NCBI GenBank assembly: GCA_013397075.1
Contig: VWZS01008191.1
Location: 520,250 to 584,249 of the forward strand
Length of the DNA stretch: 64,000 bases
Direction of reading: 5' to 3'
DNA from: Rhabdornis inornatus
Taxonomy: Eukaryota > Chordata > Aves > Passeriformes > Rhabdornithidae
The stretch's first letter is position 1. Each line of letters begins with the position of its first letter. Under the pieces are notes generated by a model. It saw only the letters and a list, made by a program, of their open reading frames with translations. It was not told the origin of the DNA and did not search any database. The translations under genes and the position numbers were made by a program. This document shows positions 1-11,655 of this stretch, piece by piece.

Positions 1-573
1 CCAAACTCACTGCCAATTCAACAACAACAAAACAAAAATCTATTTTTCTTCACAAGCTGCTACTGCATGTTCACCCCCCTCAGCCAATTTTCACACAAAC
101 TGGACTTTAACAGCAGGAAAAAACTGTGGAAATCAAAGGAAAATAATTAAGAAAGAATTAAAAGAACACAATAGAGGTTCTCCTGGTAACACGGCACTCT
201 GGCAAGGCTGCACTTTGGCCATTGGGTGGCCAGAAAATGTCCCAGGAATTCCCAAACCCCCTGAGCAGCAGGAACACTAACCAGAGCTCTGGATGGGGGT
301 CCTTCCACAGCAGAGCTGGAGCAATGGTTTTTGCAGCCACACAGCTCAGTCTGAGGGATGGACACTTGAGGATGTGAAGTGCTGGCTGACCCTGAAGGCA
401 GACTAAGGCTCTCTTCAGCACAGCCCTGAAGTTCTTTGTGCACCTCTCTCTTTGCTGTCTGCTGTTTTATTTCACCCTCAGAGTTGGCTCAGTTCTGCTC
501 AGATGCCCTGTTAACTCTTCTGAGTGCCTTGGCAGTGTGTGACCATGCACAGAGACCTTTCACCATATCGAGG

Positions 574-874
574 CACAGAACCCCAGAATGGTTTGGATTG
601 GAAGGGACCTTAAAAATCATCTCATTCCACCCTCTGTCCTGGGCAGGGACATTTCCCACTATCCCAGGTTGCTCCAAGACCTCTCCAAGCTGGCCTTGGA
701 CACTTCCCAGGATGGGGCAGCCACAGCTTCTCTGTGCTGGGACCTCAGCACCCTCATAGTGGGTAATTTCTTCCCAATATCTCATCTAAACCTGCCCTCC
801 TTCAGCTTAGCACCATTCCCCCTTGTCCCATCACTCCATGCTCTTGTGAAAAATCCCTCTCCAGCCCCCTTTAA
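574..874 (-). mobile_element. CR1 LINE fragment
   Basis: Begins with the inverted CR1 3' end (AGAATGGTTTGGATTGGAAG) and runs about 300 bp into the element (CCATTCCCCCTTGTCC). Confidence 0.9.
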
Positions 875-1539
875 ATACTGGAAACACATATTAATTAATT
901 ATTGAGATTCCTATGTCCAACATTCACTAACACTGAGGTATATCTTCAACAACAACAAAAAAAGCATGGTCAGAGGTTTAATATAAACACATTACCCTAG
1001 TATATAAAAATATAAATACTGCAACATATGATTGCAGTGAAATATAACTTTTCTTGCATAAGCTTTTTCTTGTTGACTATGAGACTGCTACAGGTGATTA
1101 GTTTAGATTAGATGCTGAACTTTGAGTTAGGTGAGCTGAATCTTACTCCTAACATTTGTCATCCTCTTTAGACTTTACCCTTCATGTCTCAGCATCAAGC
1201 AAACTGGTAACAAACTCCTTCCTGTGGAATGACAATACTCTCTAAAGCTAATCATACCTAGGTCAGCAATTGCTAATTTATACATAAACAAATCCCAGAG
1301 AACTTTTGGATTTTTAATCAAAATTTAGTAAAGTTTCATGAAAATATATGTTCCCTTCAGTGATCTAGATATTTAGCCAGTTGAGATCTGCAGAGCAGCA
1401 AAACATAATTTTACCCCTTAAGAGCTTTTGATGCTTGTGTTGCTAAATATAAATGTGGAGGGCTTTGTGCACTGTGGGAAATAAAACACCTGATGTGTGG
1501 GCATCACATAGGCAATGGTCTGATCTTCTCAGATCCTGG

Positions 1540-1693
1540 AAATTTTGGATGTCCCATCCCTGGAAGTGTTCAAGGCGAGGTTTGGAACTACCTGGTCTAG
1601 TGGAAGGTGACCCTGCCCACGACAGGGGGTGCAATGAGATGATTCTGAAGTACTCCTCCATCCTAAGCCATTCCATAATTCTATGAGTCTATG
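1540..1693 (+). mobile_element. CR1 LINE 3' end
   Basis: Contains GGAAGTGTTCAAGGCGAGGT and ends with CCATAATTCTATGAG, the CR1 3' terminus. Confidence 0.85.
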
Positions 1694-1871
1694 ACATCAA
1701 AGGGAAGATCATTTCCTTGACCAAACATTTGAACTCTGCTTCCAAGGATCCTCAAGAGGATCCTTCCCTCTTGAGGAATCAGAGGGGGAAAATGGGAAAA
1801 ACTGGGCATGGGAGGATGATAAAATTCTGATATTGATCCCTATTAAATCTTGATCATCCATGTTTACAAAC

Positions 1872-1975
1872 CTCTTCCCCCGGAGTGCTGTTGGAATCAT
1901 ATCCACAAGCCACGGTGTAGGGTGCAGGGTACACGTCTGACCAGCCCTGGCTTGTACAATTCCTGGTCACATTCC
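1872..1975 (-). CDS. VIPR1: VPAC1-like receptor, coding exon 4 (end of hormone-binding domain)
   Basis: This 104-bp exon completes the extracellular domain just before transmembrane helix 1. The acceptor is a T-rich run ending CTTCCAG (to 1976), entered in phase 1 with GG completing a glycine. Then come NVTRNCTSQGW, the conserved Gly-Trp pair, PAPYTVACGY and an acidic tail ending Gly-Glu-Glu. The exon ends in phase 0 at GAG|GTTTGT, a usable but non-optimal donor. Two cysteines complete the family pattern. Spacing from the Trp to the last Cys matches VPAC1 (PxPYxxACG) and is one residue longer than in VPAC2 as I recall it. The Asn-Val-Thr sequon matches a VPAC1 glycosylation site, and an additional Asn-Ser-Thr lies in the linker to helix 1. 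The next exon, with helix 1, is not in the window, so the gene is cut by the window edge. Confidence 0.92.
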
Positions 1976-4595
1976 CTGGAAGAAAAAAAAAACAACATGA
2001 TTTAAAAAAAACCCTTAGCTCACGGTTAAAACAACTTCTGCCTTTTGTGGCATAAATGCCAAAGCACAATTATTGTAACACTTAGAGTAAAACTCTGATA
2101 TTTTTTCCCTGTTATTAATTTTTCATGTTACACAGAACTCATAAATGGGAGGCATCCATTTTGTTTTAAAGTCCAGAGCTCAGTAAAAAAGTAAATTTTA
2201 ATACAGAGGTGTACACAAAACATTTCTTCTAGTGGTACCACACTGCCATTTGTTACCCAGACCTTTGGTTGCTGGCACTGCACCAGTATTGTTTGAATGT
2301 TTTATTGTCACATTGACTTTGTTCCTGGAAAATTTTTATCTAAACAGAGCAGTGAAGTATTTATGCCTTTCACTCTGCCTGTGAGAAGCCAGGACAGGGA
2401 TAGATAAAGGGCTCATTTCACATGATGCAGATAAGGCTGGGGGTTCTGGGAACTAAATCCAGTCCTCCACACCCAGACCTTGCCTACAACTGAGCCCTGA
2501 TCAAATGTGATTCCTGGGAAATGTACTGCACTCTTGTTTGTGAACAAAACACTTCAAAATTTGGCTGTGAAGGGAGAAAATCCACACACTGACAACCTGT
2601 ATTGCCTGTTTTAACTTGTATACTCCAGGGCAGGAAGATTTCCTGGACTGTCAAGCTCACTGAGTGCCTGGGGCCTCTGACCAGCTAAAAAGAGCTTTAA
2701 TTAACACAAGAACATCTCACTCCTTCAGCCAAGCTGTCAAAACTGAAGTTCACGTGGCTCTTTGGCACTCAGAACTGCCTGATCCATCCAGGATTGTAAA
2801 TGCAAAGCACTTCTCACTTTGTAAAACATCTCTGCTCCCTGTCCCAGCTGGACCTCAAACCCACATCAGTTTAATGGAGCAAAAGGAGGAGAGAGCAGTG
2901 CTCAGGATAAGCCTTGCCCCAAGAGGTTTGTAAGCTAACAGGCCAAGATATGGTTTGTCAAAAAATAACAAAGCAGGAATACACTCAGCAGCACATGGTA
3001 AATTCGCCACCCTGCCCACCTCACACAGATCCCATTATTGGGGCATTCCACTGGTGCCACTCACCACACAAAACTGGAAAACTGGTCAATACACCAGAAT
3101 GAACAAACAGGAGTCAAACCTTGATTCTTAAAGGTGAAAAACGACACCAGTGAAGCTCAAAGAGCTTTGCAAACATTTTCAACAATGGAGTTCTTTGCAC
3201 ACAAGAAAACTCCCGTAAATGGGAATAAATCAGTTATGCTGCTGTGAGTCATAAAAACATTTGAGTATCACCTCCAGCAATTTCTGACACTTGACTCATC
3301 TGAACATCTTCCCAGCCATGGGGCTGCTCTGCACTGAAATCAGCAGCAGACAGCCCTTGTCTAAAAGCCACTTCTCAGATCCCTGTGACAGGTGGATTTT
3401 GACACTAAAACTCACCCCTTTAATCTGTCTTTGCAGCAGATCTGAATGTGGGAGGGCTCTGGAAGGTGCCTCTGTTCATTTTCACAGCTGCTCCAGGAGG
3501 AGCAAGTTCAGCACAGCCCCACGGGCTGTTCCCAGGCTTTCCCTGCACTGTTTGCAGCTCTTTTCACCAGGCTTCGTACTGGGATCATAAAGGATCTTGT
3601 GCAAACAAATCAAGGACATGACTGTTTGGTACTTTCAGGGTTTTTTTTTTTTTTGAGGTGTTTTGCAATTTCTGTTATTTCTTCTTGGTGACAATGGATC
3701 CCATTATCTGAACTCCATTGCTTCCCATTTCCTGCTCAAAACTCCTCCTCTCTGTTTGGGGATGGCTCAAGATTTCACGGTGGTTTTAAATCCTTGTTTC
3801 TTATTCTCAGTGAACTAAGGTGTGCTTCTTTCAGCTTAATTTTCTCCTATTTCTTCTTTTCAATTGCACTTCCTCACAACTTTATGATTATTTAAGAATT
3901 CTCACCTCTCTCAATACTTTCAAATATTGTCCTAATGCTTTAGATGAGGAAACCAAGGTAGAGGGAAGAGCAATGACAAAGCATCAATGGGATTAGAAAA
4001 ACAGTAAGAAAAATTACTCTGACTTTAGGGAAACTCACTTCCCAGAGAAGTTTTTCTACCACCCTTTGCTGCTCATGTCACTTTGAGATGTGGAAATTCA
4101 CACACATGGTGTGATACAAGACACCTAAAACCCCTCATGTTCACCCGATGTCTGAGAGGTACAAAAAGTACAGGGTTAGAAAACAAAGATTTTATCACAC
4201 TACAATTTGGCTCAAGTAGTCGATGATGTCTCTCCTCAGTCCAAATAACATTTCTAATTGCTACTATTTAAAATACCATTTTCTATACTGAAAATGAGCA
4301 TAAAGTTTGGGAAACTGCCCCACAAGCTTTGCTTTCCTCTGAGGTTTACAGGCTCAGGTTAGGCTGAAGTATTTTTGTGTTCCAAGGTCAAATCCCAGCT
4401 CTGCCACAGATCCCTGATGAAAATGAGCCAGTTCTTGTGGTCTCTCGGTTTTTCCAGACTTTGCTCATAAAATCTAATTATTTGTCAATGGAAAGGCAAA
4501 TTTTTCAAAGCACCAGAAATTGTATTTGCCATTTTCCAGAGCTGTTTCTCACTAATTTGTGTAACACAAGTTCTCCCTAAAATGAGCACCAATGG

Positions 4596-4682
4596 AGTAC
4601 ATTGAAAATCTGCAGTACATTGAAAATCTGCAGTACATTGAAAATCTGTAGTACATTGAAATCTGAGCACATTGAAAATGAC
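4596..4682. repeat. Tandem repeat, 18-bp unit, about 4.5 copies
   Basis: The unit AGTACATTGAAAATCTGC repeats at 4596, 4614 and 4632. A shortened copy (missing bases in the A run) follows at 4650 and a decayed half copy near 4667. It lies in intron 3. The repeated peptide that short frames give here is not a real protein. Confidence 0.95.
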
Positions 4683-5626
4683 AGTATCAGAAACACAAAG
4701 TTTCTTCACTTGGAATTTATCTCCAGCCTTTCAAAGTTCACTAGATTTCCCAAATTTTCCCATTTCCTATCAGACTGGAGCTAAAATTTTTAAACTGTAC
4801 TCCTGGAGATTTAATGAGAAAGGAAGCCAGGGGTTTATAACTACATATAATTAGCAATGCAGAGTGGAGGACATTCACTGAGAGATGGGAAGCATCCCAG
4901 TGCCAGTAGGTTTGTGCTCCAGGCTCTCCTCTGTGTTCTGGAAAAAGAAGAGGCAAGTCCCTGGTAAGAACAGAGTCTCCTCATTCTCATGGTATTAGTT
5001 AGAACCATTAATTAATCTGAGTTTTTTGTGGGGTTTCTATTTAATTTGATCAATGTTACCACTGTCAAACTGGTGCATCTGTTCCTAAAAGCAATTAAAT
5101 GAGGTTTTCCATTTTTAAAAAATTGAAAAAGCCACAACTAACTCTCATTTATTTTATAATAACCTCATAATGCCTTGCAAGTGCTTAGTGTCCTGCTTTC
5201 ATAGCATCCCAGAATGGCATGCAGATATTACTGCCACATGTCCAATGCCCTGAAACTTCCTGCAACCCCTTTTGGTGGCAAAACTCAATTTTTCCTTATT
5301 TTCCTTTCCCCTTCCTGCACATTTCACTTCTAAGAGTGAATATCCAGATCCTTAATAAATACAGACAATTCCCCCTTCCTTAACAGTAACAATGTCACCC
5401 TTCATTAGGCACCTCTTGTAAACCATTTGTTTTCTCATCCTAAAAACAGAGCTGTCAAATTTTAGGACAAAGTTCTCATTAGATCTTTTGATACAGCAAT
5501 TATAGGATTCCAGGAAACATTTACTAGAAAAGTAAGATGCTCATTTTTGGGTAGAGGTGGAGGTGTAGCACCAATCCTTCAGAGGAGTGGGGCACAAGCA
5601 TTGTGACAGCTCAGGTGCAAATAAAT

Positions 5627-5800
5627 CGTGGAATCACAGAATGGTTAAGGTCGGAAAAGCCCTCTAAGATCATCAAGTCCAACCATTAACCCCACACTGC
5701 CAAGGCCACCATCAAGCCATGTCCCCAAGTGCCACATCCACACATTTCTGAACACTTCCAGGGGTGGTGATGCTCTCTCTGAGCCTCCTTTTCTCCAGGA
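5627..5800 (-). mobile_element. CR1 LINE fragment
   Basis: Inverted 3' end (GGAATCACAGAATGGTTAAG) followed by the CATCAAGTCCAACC-type body of a second CR1 subfamily. Confidence 0.85.
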
Positions 5801-7716
5801 AATTTTGCATTTTTGATATGAAAGGATGTGTGGACAGCAGAGCACCCAACCAGTTCGAGGGCTCTCAGTGAAGAGAACCCCACAAAAACCACACTCAACT
5901 CCTTGGGTATTTTAATGAACCATTGTAGCAAATAAATAATGATTATGGTTCATTTTGGGGTTCGTTGGAGAAGTGGTGATGTCTTCTTATCTGCTGCTCT
6001 CGGCTCATTCCTATCCTCATTTTATTCAATTTTTGCCCCAGTTTCAGAAGCAATGCAGACTAAGAAGTGCTCACGAAGGAGGGGAAAGGAGAGGGGAAAT
6101 AAATTTAGAGCACCCAAGGAAATAAGGAGTTTGGCAAGCCCGAAACTCAGATGGATCTCACCTCACTGAGTGAGATTCCAGAGCTTGCTTGTGCCCATCT
6201 CCACCCCCTTAGGTCAATTAATCTCAGAGCTGAAGCTTAAAAACTGTCAGTGCTAATTTAACTTGTGCATGGTGGACAATTTGCTTTTGGAGAAACTGTG
6301 AGACATAAATCCCTATTACAAATGTCATCTTCCACGTATCCAAAGAGAGCTGGAACACCCTGGTCAAGGGATGGAAAGTAATGCACTTTAATAATGAAAG
6401 GTGCCAAAAATATTTTCATCCATCTCCCTCACATGGCACTGATGAACGTCATGAAATAATAAAAACTTTCTGGATCTGTGAATGCCATAAAAAATTAATG
6501 TCAAATGACATCAGGACAGTTTAAGGTTTTTAAATGCCACAAGATATTTTATCCTTTATTGACCATGAGATGGGATATTAGTCATTGGAAGAGCTTTTTC
6601 TCCATGAGGCAGGAAAATCACATTAACTCTTTGTTTCCTGGTATTTTTGCCTTTTTCCTGCTATATATACATTAAAAAGACTTTTTCTGGCTCACAACTT
6701 GATAAAAGCTTTCATGTTCCTGCAAAGGGATCAAAGAGTACGACACAAACATTACCCTGATGATTGAGTTCCTTGAAAGCCGCTCAATGACATTCACTGC
6801 TGCAAAGCAAGAGCTGCTTCACAACCTTCAATGGCATTAATTCTGCAACAAATCCTATAAAACAGGAAGCAATCTTCCCCTCCCCTTATTTAAGACCATC
6901 ACTGCTCTCCCTGTTTGTTAATGGTTGTACAAAGTGTCTGACTCAGAGAGAATCAAAGCTGCTGCTTCTGCTCTGGGAATGGCATCAGTTGCTCTGTTGG
7001 AGCTCTGCTGAGGAGAAATTAAATCCTGTTGGAAGACATTCCCATCTGCCAGAGCCACTCCACAATCTTTTGATTGCAAATGGAGAAGAAACATGTGGTT
7101 TATGGATGGTGTTAAACCCATCCTGGAGGGGGAATCTAAAAAGCAGCTGAACTGTACCTCTAAGGGAGCCTGTTCCTCACCTCTGACTGTAAAACCAGCT
7201 CTCCCAGATAGGTTGACTTGTGGAAAACTCTAAAATCAGTTGATACAAATGCCATTTCAGGTTGGAAATTTGGCTCCCTGAATACTGGTATCTTAAATCC
7301 TTGTGGATTTTAGATCTTCCAACATTTATCAAACGGTGCCAGATGTTTATGGGTAAAAATCTTAACAGAGCACTCAGTGTCTGTGCTGTGGGTGCCTCTC
7401 TGTCAGCTCAGAACATTCCTACTCCAGTCAATACAAAATTCATCAACAGACCCCATACCTCCAGAGCTGTTCAGGTACCTCCACATTAGCTTTAGCCAGT
7501 GCTGGCCAGATTTCTGTGGACATTAAAGGGGTCCTGGACACCAGTCTTGTACAGACACCTCTGCTTTACAAACAGCAGAAATTAAAAGAGTCCTGACTCT
7601 GCTCTCTCCAAAGAAACTCACCCTGTGCTTTACCAAACAGGTATTTTCATGCTGTTGTTCATCTGATCACTGTAAATGGCTAATTCAAGCTCAGATGAAT
7701 CACTGGTCAAACCATA

Positions 7717-8025
7717 CAATCATAAAATCATAGAATGGCTTGGGTTGGAAGGGAACTTAACGATTATTTTGTTCAAACCACCTGCCATGGGCAGAGACAC
7801 CTTCCACTATCCCAGGCTGCTCCAAACCCTGTCCAGCCTGGCCATGGACACTTCCAGGGATCCAGGGACAGGCACAGCTTCTCTGGGCAACCTCTGCCAG
7901 GGCATCCTCATCCTCACAGGGAAGATTTTCCCACTCTCAGAGGGAAGAATTTCTCCCTAAAATCTAATGTAACCCAGCCCTCTGTCAATTTAAAGCCATT
8001 CTCTCTGGTTCTATACCCTTGTGTA
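7717..8025 (-). mobile_element. CR1 LINE fragment
   Basis: Inverted 3' end with octamer remnants (ATCATAAAATCATAGAATGG), then the typical CTGCCATGGGCAGAGACACC body. Confidence 0.9.
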
Positions 8026-8348
8026 AGCCAGGGAGCTTTCCAGTGACTGGAATCCCTGGATGACAGTCAGCTGCAGAGAACCAGACTAAACCAGAGGAAA
8101 CTCCTCCAAAGCAGTGTGAAATTGCCCCAGAAGGCTGCTGACCTTGGCAGCTGCAAGGCTGGGTGACATTTGCTGAGGTCATGGCTCCCAGAAGAGCACA
8201 CCTGGCCACAGGGGTGTGCAGGGAAGGGCCATGTCTGAGGCTTTTTCTTGGCTGGGCACACTGAGATGAGGGCACAGAGAGCCCAGGTGAAGCTCTGAGT
8301 GCTCTGAGGGGAGTCTGGGCTTCTCTCAGAACAGGAATCATTCCCTAG

Positions 8349-8425
8349 ATAGAATCACAAAGTCACTCAGGTTGGAAAAGCCCGCGAAGGTCACTGATTC
8401 CAAGCTGTTCCTGATCCCCACCTTG
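8349..8425 (-). mobile_element. CR1 LINE fragment (short)
   Basis: Short inverted 3' end: AGAATCACAAAGTCACTCAG GTTGGAAAAG. Confidence 0.7.
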
Positions 8426-8430
8426 TCCCC

Positions 8431-8585
8431 ATTATATACACATAAAATGGAATTTTAGAGTCATTGAGGTTTAAAAAGACCTCTAAGAACATCAAGTCCA
8501 ACACTGCCAGGTCCACGCTAAACCATGTTCCTATTTTGAACACTTCCCTGAACAATGAATCCACCACTTCCCTGGACAGCCTGTT
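8431..8585. repeat. 155-bp direct duplication, copy 1
   Basis: Identical by inspection to 8965-9119, 534 bp away. It includes about 20 bp of AT-rich flank plus part of a CR1 fragment, so the copies are not two independent CR1 insertions. It ends immediately before an undetermined base at 8586. Confidence 0.95.
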
Positions 8586-8682
8586 NTTCAATACCTGACC
8601 ACCCTTTCCATGAAAAAAAATTATCCTGATGTCTAACCATTTCCTCTTGTCCTGTCCCTTGTTCCCTGGGAGCCCAGCCCTC
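8451..8682 (-). mobile_element. CR1 LINE fragment
   Basis: CR1 body (AAGACCTCTAAGAACATCAAGTCC-like, with CTTCCCTGGACAGCCTG) overlapping duplicated copy 1 and interrupted by the N at 8586. Confidence 0.8.
8586..8586. other. Undetermined base (N)
   Basis: Single N at the exact end of the first duplicated copy, in intron 3; probably an assembly join or unresolved call. Confidence 0.95.
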
Positions 8683-8913
8683 ATGGAACCTAAGTTTTTT
8701 GAGATACTCTGAAGTACCTGACAGATCCAACGACACAGAAACTCTGGGAGATCTGCACCTTTCTGCAAGGGAGCTTGGAGATCAGGATGTCCTGGGACAT
8801 CTCAGAGAACAGCAGTTGCACCTGAACAGGCAAATTTATTGAGTCTCATAAGCCCATCCTGCCACAAAATTAAAGATATCCCACTTTCCTTAGCTTAAGT
8901 CCAACATAGTCAC

Positions 8914-8933
8914 ATATATATATATATATATAT
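8914..8933. repeat. Dinucleotide microsatellite (AT)10
   Basis: Perfect AT run in intron 3 between the two copies of the 155-bp duplication. Confidence 0.95.
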
Positions 8934-8964
8934 TTCCTTTTAATGATTTAAAAGGAAAAAAAAA

Positions 8965-9119
8965 ATTATATACACATAAAATGGAATTTTAGAGTCATTG
9001 AGGTTTAAAAAGACCTCTAAGAACATCAAGTCCAACACTGCCAGGTCCACGCTAAACCATGTTCCTATTTTGAACACTTCCCTGAACAATGAATCCACCA
9101 CTTCCCTGGACAGCCTGTT
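8965..9119. repeat. 155-bp direct duplication, copy 2
   Basis: Second identical copy. After it the CR1 match runs on briefly (to a GCTTGACC) and then stops in AT-rich sequence. Confidence 0.95.
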
Positions 9120-9133
9120 CCAGTGCTTGACCT
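8985..9133 (-). mobile_element. CR1 LINE fragment in duplicated copy 2
   Basis: Same CR1 sequence as at 8451, cut off at about 9133. Confidence 0.8.
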
Positions 9134-10463
9134 CTATATATAATCAAATATACACAATATTTTCCTCATTGCTCTGGTGGTATGATGTACTAGAAAGTGT
9201 TTTTCAGATATATTTCTTTGTATTTTGTTAACTTTGCTGGCATATAAAACCCAGTGAGTGAATGCTGAGCTCAGGGGAGGGCACAGAGCAGGAACAGCAG
9301 GAAATTATTCCAAATGCACAGGGGTCTTGTCCTGCAAGATGTGATATCACAGCAGCTTCTGCCTCCTCTCCCTGGGTGTTGGCACAGGAGTGATGAGCTC
9401 CCAGGGAATTTTGGAAATGAGGAAGTCAGTGCTAGGATCAGGGATTTTGAATTTCCCTTCTGTGCCTGCAAAGAATTTTGGTGTGGCCTTGGGCAAGTGA
9501 TGTAATCAGCACATGCTGGTTAATGAGTGCAGTGCCCAGGCCTGTTGAACAGGGATGATATTGTTCATTCCCAATGTTCATTCCTACCCCCATTGCTAAT
9601 CCATCCTGTGTGTTTGCACTACGAGGCTTTAAAAATGGAGCTCAATGCAGGATCTCCAGTGCAAAAGAACTTAATTCTCTGTTAAGGCCTGCAGGGCTTC
9701 TATAATAAAAATAGTGAGAAATAACGAAAAACTACCAGGAGACACAATCAGCCCTGTTGCTGCATGGCCCCTTGAGACCTGAGTTTTAAACTAAAGCTTC
9801 TCAGAACACCCTGAACAGTGAGTTAAGCCACCTCCTCCATTAATCTCCCCTGCCCATTATTTGGCAGGTTAATTCCTTGGCCTGTGGCCACATTTGTCAT
9901 TCCAGCAGGAAAAAACCCAAAAACTTTATTATGTACAGTTCCAGCTTGTTTATTTTCTGTCAGAGACTTAATTAATGATCGTGCTAAACTGCTCATTTTG
10001 CACAACAAACACAACAGTTCCATGGGTTGATTCAATTTTCACTGCACAACATCCATATTATTGGATTTCACCAGGAGCCATTCTTGCAGCCACAGTAGTG
10101 GTGCTGCAAGTGCAGGGAGGATGTTTTGATGTTTGGGAATTCATGTATGGCTTGGAAACCTCCTTTACCTCGGGCTAAGAGCTGGTTTCTCCCTCCTTAT
10201 TGAGATGTTCCCCCTGTGGATGATGAGAAACCCCACTGGGAGTGAAGCTGTGGAGACATTTTGGGATTTGCTGTCTTAGGTTGCAATACAGGATACACCC
10301 AAAAGTTTGTATTCTATCACCAGCTGTTAAATCCAGCTGGGGCAGTGTTCTTTACCTTTTCCACAACCCATCCTCCCTCCAGGAGATATCTCCTGTTAAT
10401 GGGCCATGGAGTCCCAGTGCATGACTGATAAAATTCCATCATCCCACTGGGAGATGCTCCACC

Positions 10464-10464
10464 N
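10464..10464. other. Undetermined base (N)
   Basis: Single N before an A run, 66 bp from the exon 3 donor site, in intron 3. Confidence 0.95.
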
Positions 10465-10529
10465 AAAAAATAAGACGCTCCTGCCTTTCTTGGCAGACAC
10501 CTGTCTTTCAAACCAAGACATTTGCTTAC

Positions 10530-10637
10530 CCAGGAAGGAGGTCAGGAACCGGAAGTACTTGGGACATGGCCGTACCACAACTTCTCCCACCTCTGCTTCA
10601 GGCCAGCACGTGATGTTGTCCCACTGCCTCCTGCAGC
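10530..10637 (-). CDS. VIPR1: VPAC1-like receptor, coding exon 3 (hormone-binding domain core)
   Basis: This 108-bp exon (36 codons once split codons are counted, the length I recall for the family) encodes the core of the ectodomain. The acceptor is TCTCTCCCCCAG (to 10638) and the donor is CCTGG|GTAAGC (10529 downward). Both junctions are phase 1, so the split glycine codons join correctly to exons 2 and 4. Visible class B1 hallmarks are Gly-Cys, the motif WDNITCWP (the conserved Asp and Trp of the ectodomain core), a glycine before VVV, and PCPKYF. Three cysteines lie in this exon. The sequon Asn-Ile-Thr matches a known VPAC1 glycosylation position. By eye the stretch resembles VPAC1 and VPAC2 about equally, so this exon fixes the subfamily but not the paralogue. 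A single undetermined base at 10464 lies 66 bp past the donor. Confidence 0.93.
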
Positions 10638-11655
10638 CTGGGGGAGAGAGAAAAGCAGATGGTGGAGCACTTAGGAGTGCTGGATGCAGCAGAGCAGCTC
10701 TGCAGAGCTGTGTAGAGCCCCTCACCCCGGCACAGGCACCTTTTGGAAGGAAACCCCACGGAAATGTTTCCTTTAAATACACAGCTTTTACTTCCCCCAG
10801 TCCCTAGAAGTCAGCACCGTATTTTCCAGAAATCAGTATGGAAAGAACAGCAGATACGGGCAAAAAAAGAGACAAATCAGGCTTGATATAAGAACAATTT
10901 CTTCTAGATTAAAAAGGCAGAAATTCTTAATTAAGTATCTCTCTTCCTTGCCCATGTCACTCCCTGTTGCATTAAAACACCTGATCTGAACATGTGAGAC
11001 ATTCCTCCTCTGTTTCCTCCAAATGCCATCACCTTTTTCTTCCCATTGCATTGATCGTGCAGCTCTCACAGCAGGAAGGGGACACAGATGACAAATAAGG
11101 GATTAAGGACAAAAATCCCTTCATCAGAAACAGTTTTCTTCTTAAGAGGGGAAAAGGCACTGCTGGAGGCTGAGCAGGGACAGTGCTGGGACCAGGAGCT
11201 GATCCCTATGGAAGAGAGAGGGAAGGTGGCACATCCTGAGCTATCCAAACTAGGAATGAAGGAATAACCAACACAGGGAGAAAACACGGGGTTTTGTCAA
11301 AATGAGGCATTGCTGAAGATTTTCTGAGTAGAATAAAAGCTTTCATGGAAAGAAAAAAAAATGCCATGTCCTTTCCACAGATTTATAATGTTCTGATTTT
11401 GCCCTTTTATTTCTCAAAAGGCATTAATAATACCCCATGCATGCTGCATTGTTGGATCACGTAACATTAATGCTGAAGCCAAGAGGAGTTGGCAGATCTG
11501 AATTAAAAATAATAATGAAAAAAAAGGAATCAATCACATTTTTTGCATTGATATGTTTCCATTTTAGAGTTCTCAGCAGAATTTTGACATTTTCCCCCCT
11601 GCTTTATATTTCCAACAGCCAGGCACTTCAGTTGCTGCCTGGGTGAGATGGATGG

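Larger units (their letters stand above)
1..1871 (-). other. VIPR1: Intron 4 (5' part)
   Basis: Non-coding sequence downstream of exon 4. It holds a minus-strand CR1 fragment near 574-874 and a plus-strand CR1 3' end near 1540-1693. The rest, about 880-1540, is AT-rich sequence in which I recognise nothing. No frame here encodes a helix 1 exon of the receptor. Confidence 0.8.
1976..10529 (-). other. VIPR1: Intron 3
   Basis: About 8.55 kb. The stretch from 1976 to 5626 has no repeat I recognise except an 18-bp tandem array near 4596. CR1 fragments lie near 5627, 7717, 8349, 8451 and 8985. The stretches 5800-7716 and 9134-10463 show nothing recognisable. Single undetermined bases stand at 8586 and 10464. 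Confidence 0.8.

Noticed and set aside
10406..10807. 133-codon plus-strand frame over exon 3
   Set aside because: Exact antisense of the receptor exon and flanks, and it contains the N; a shadow frame.
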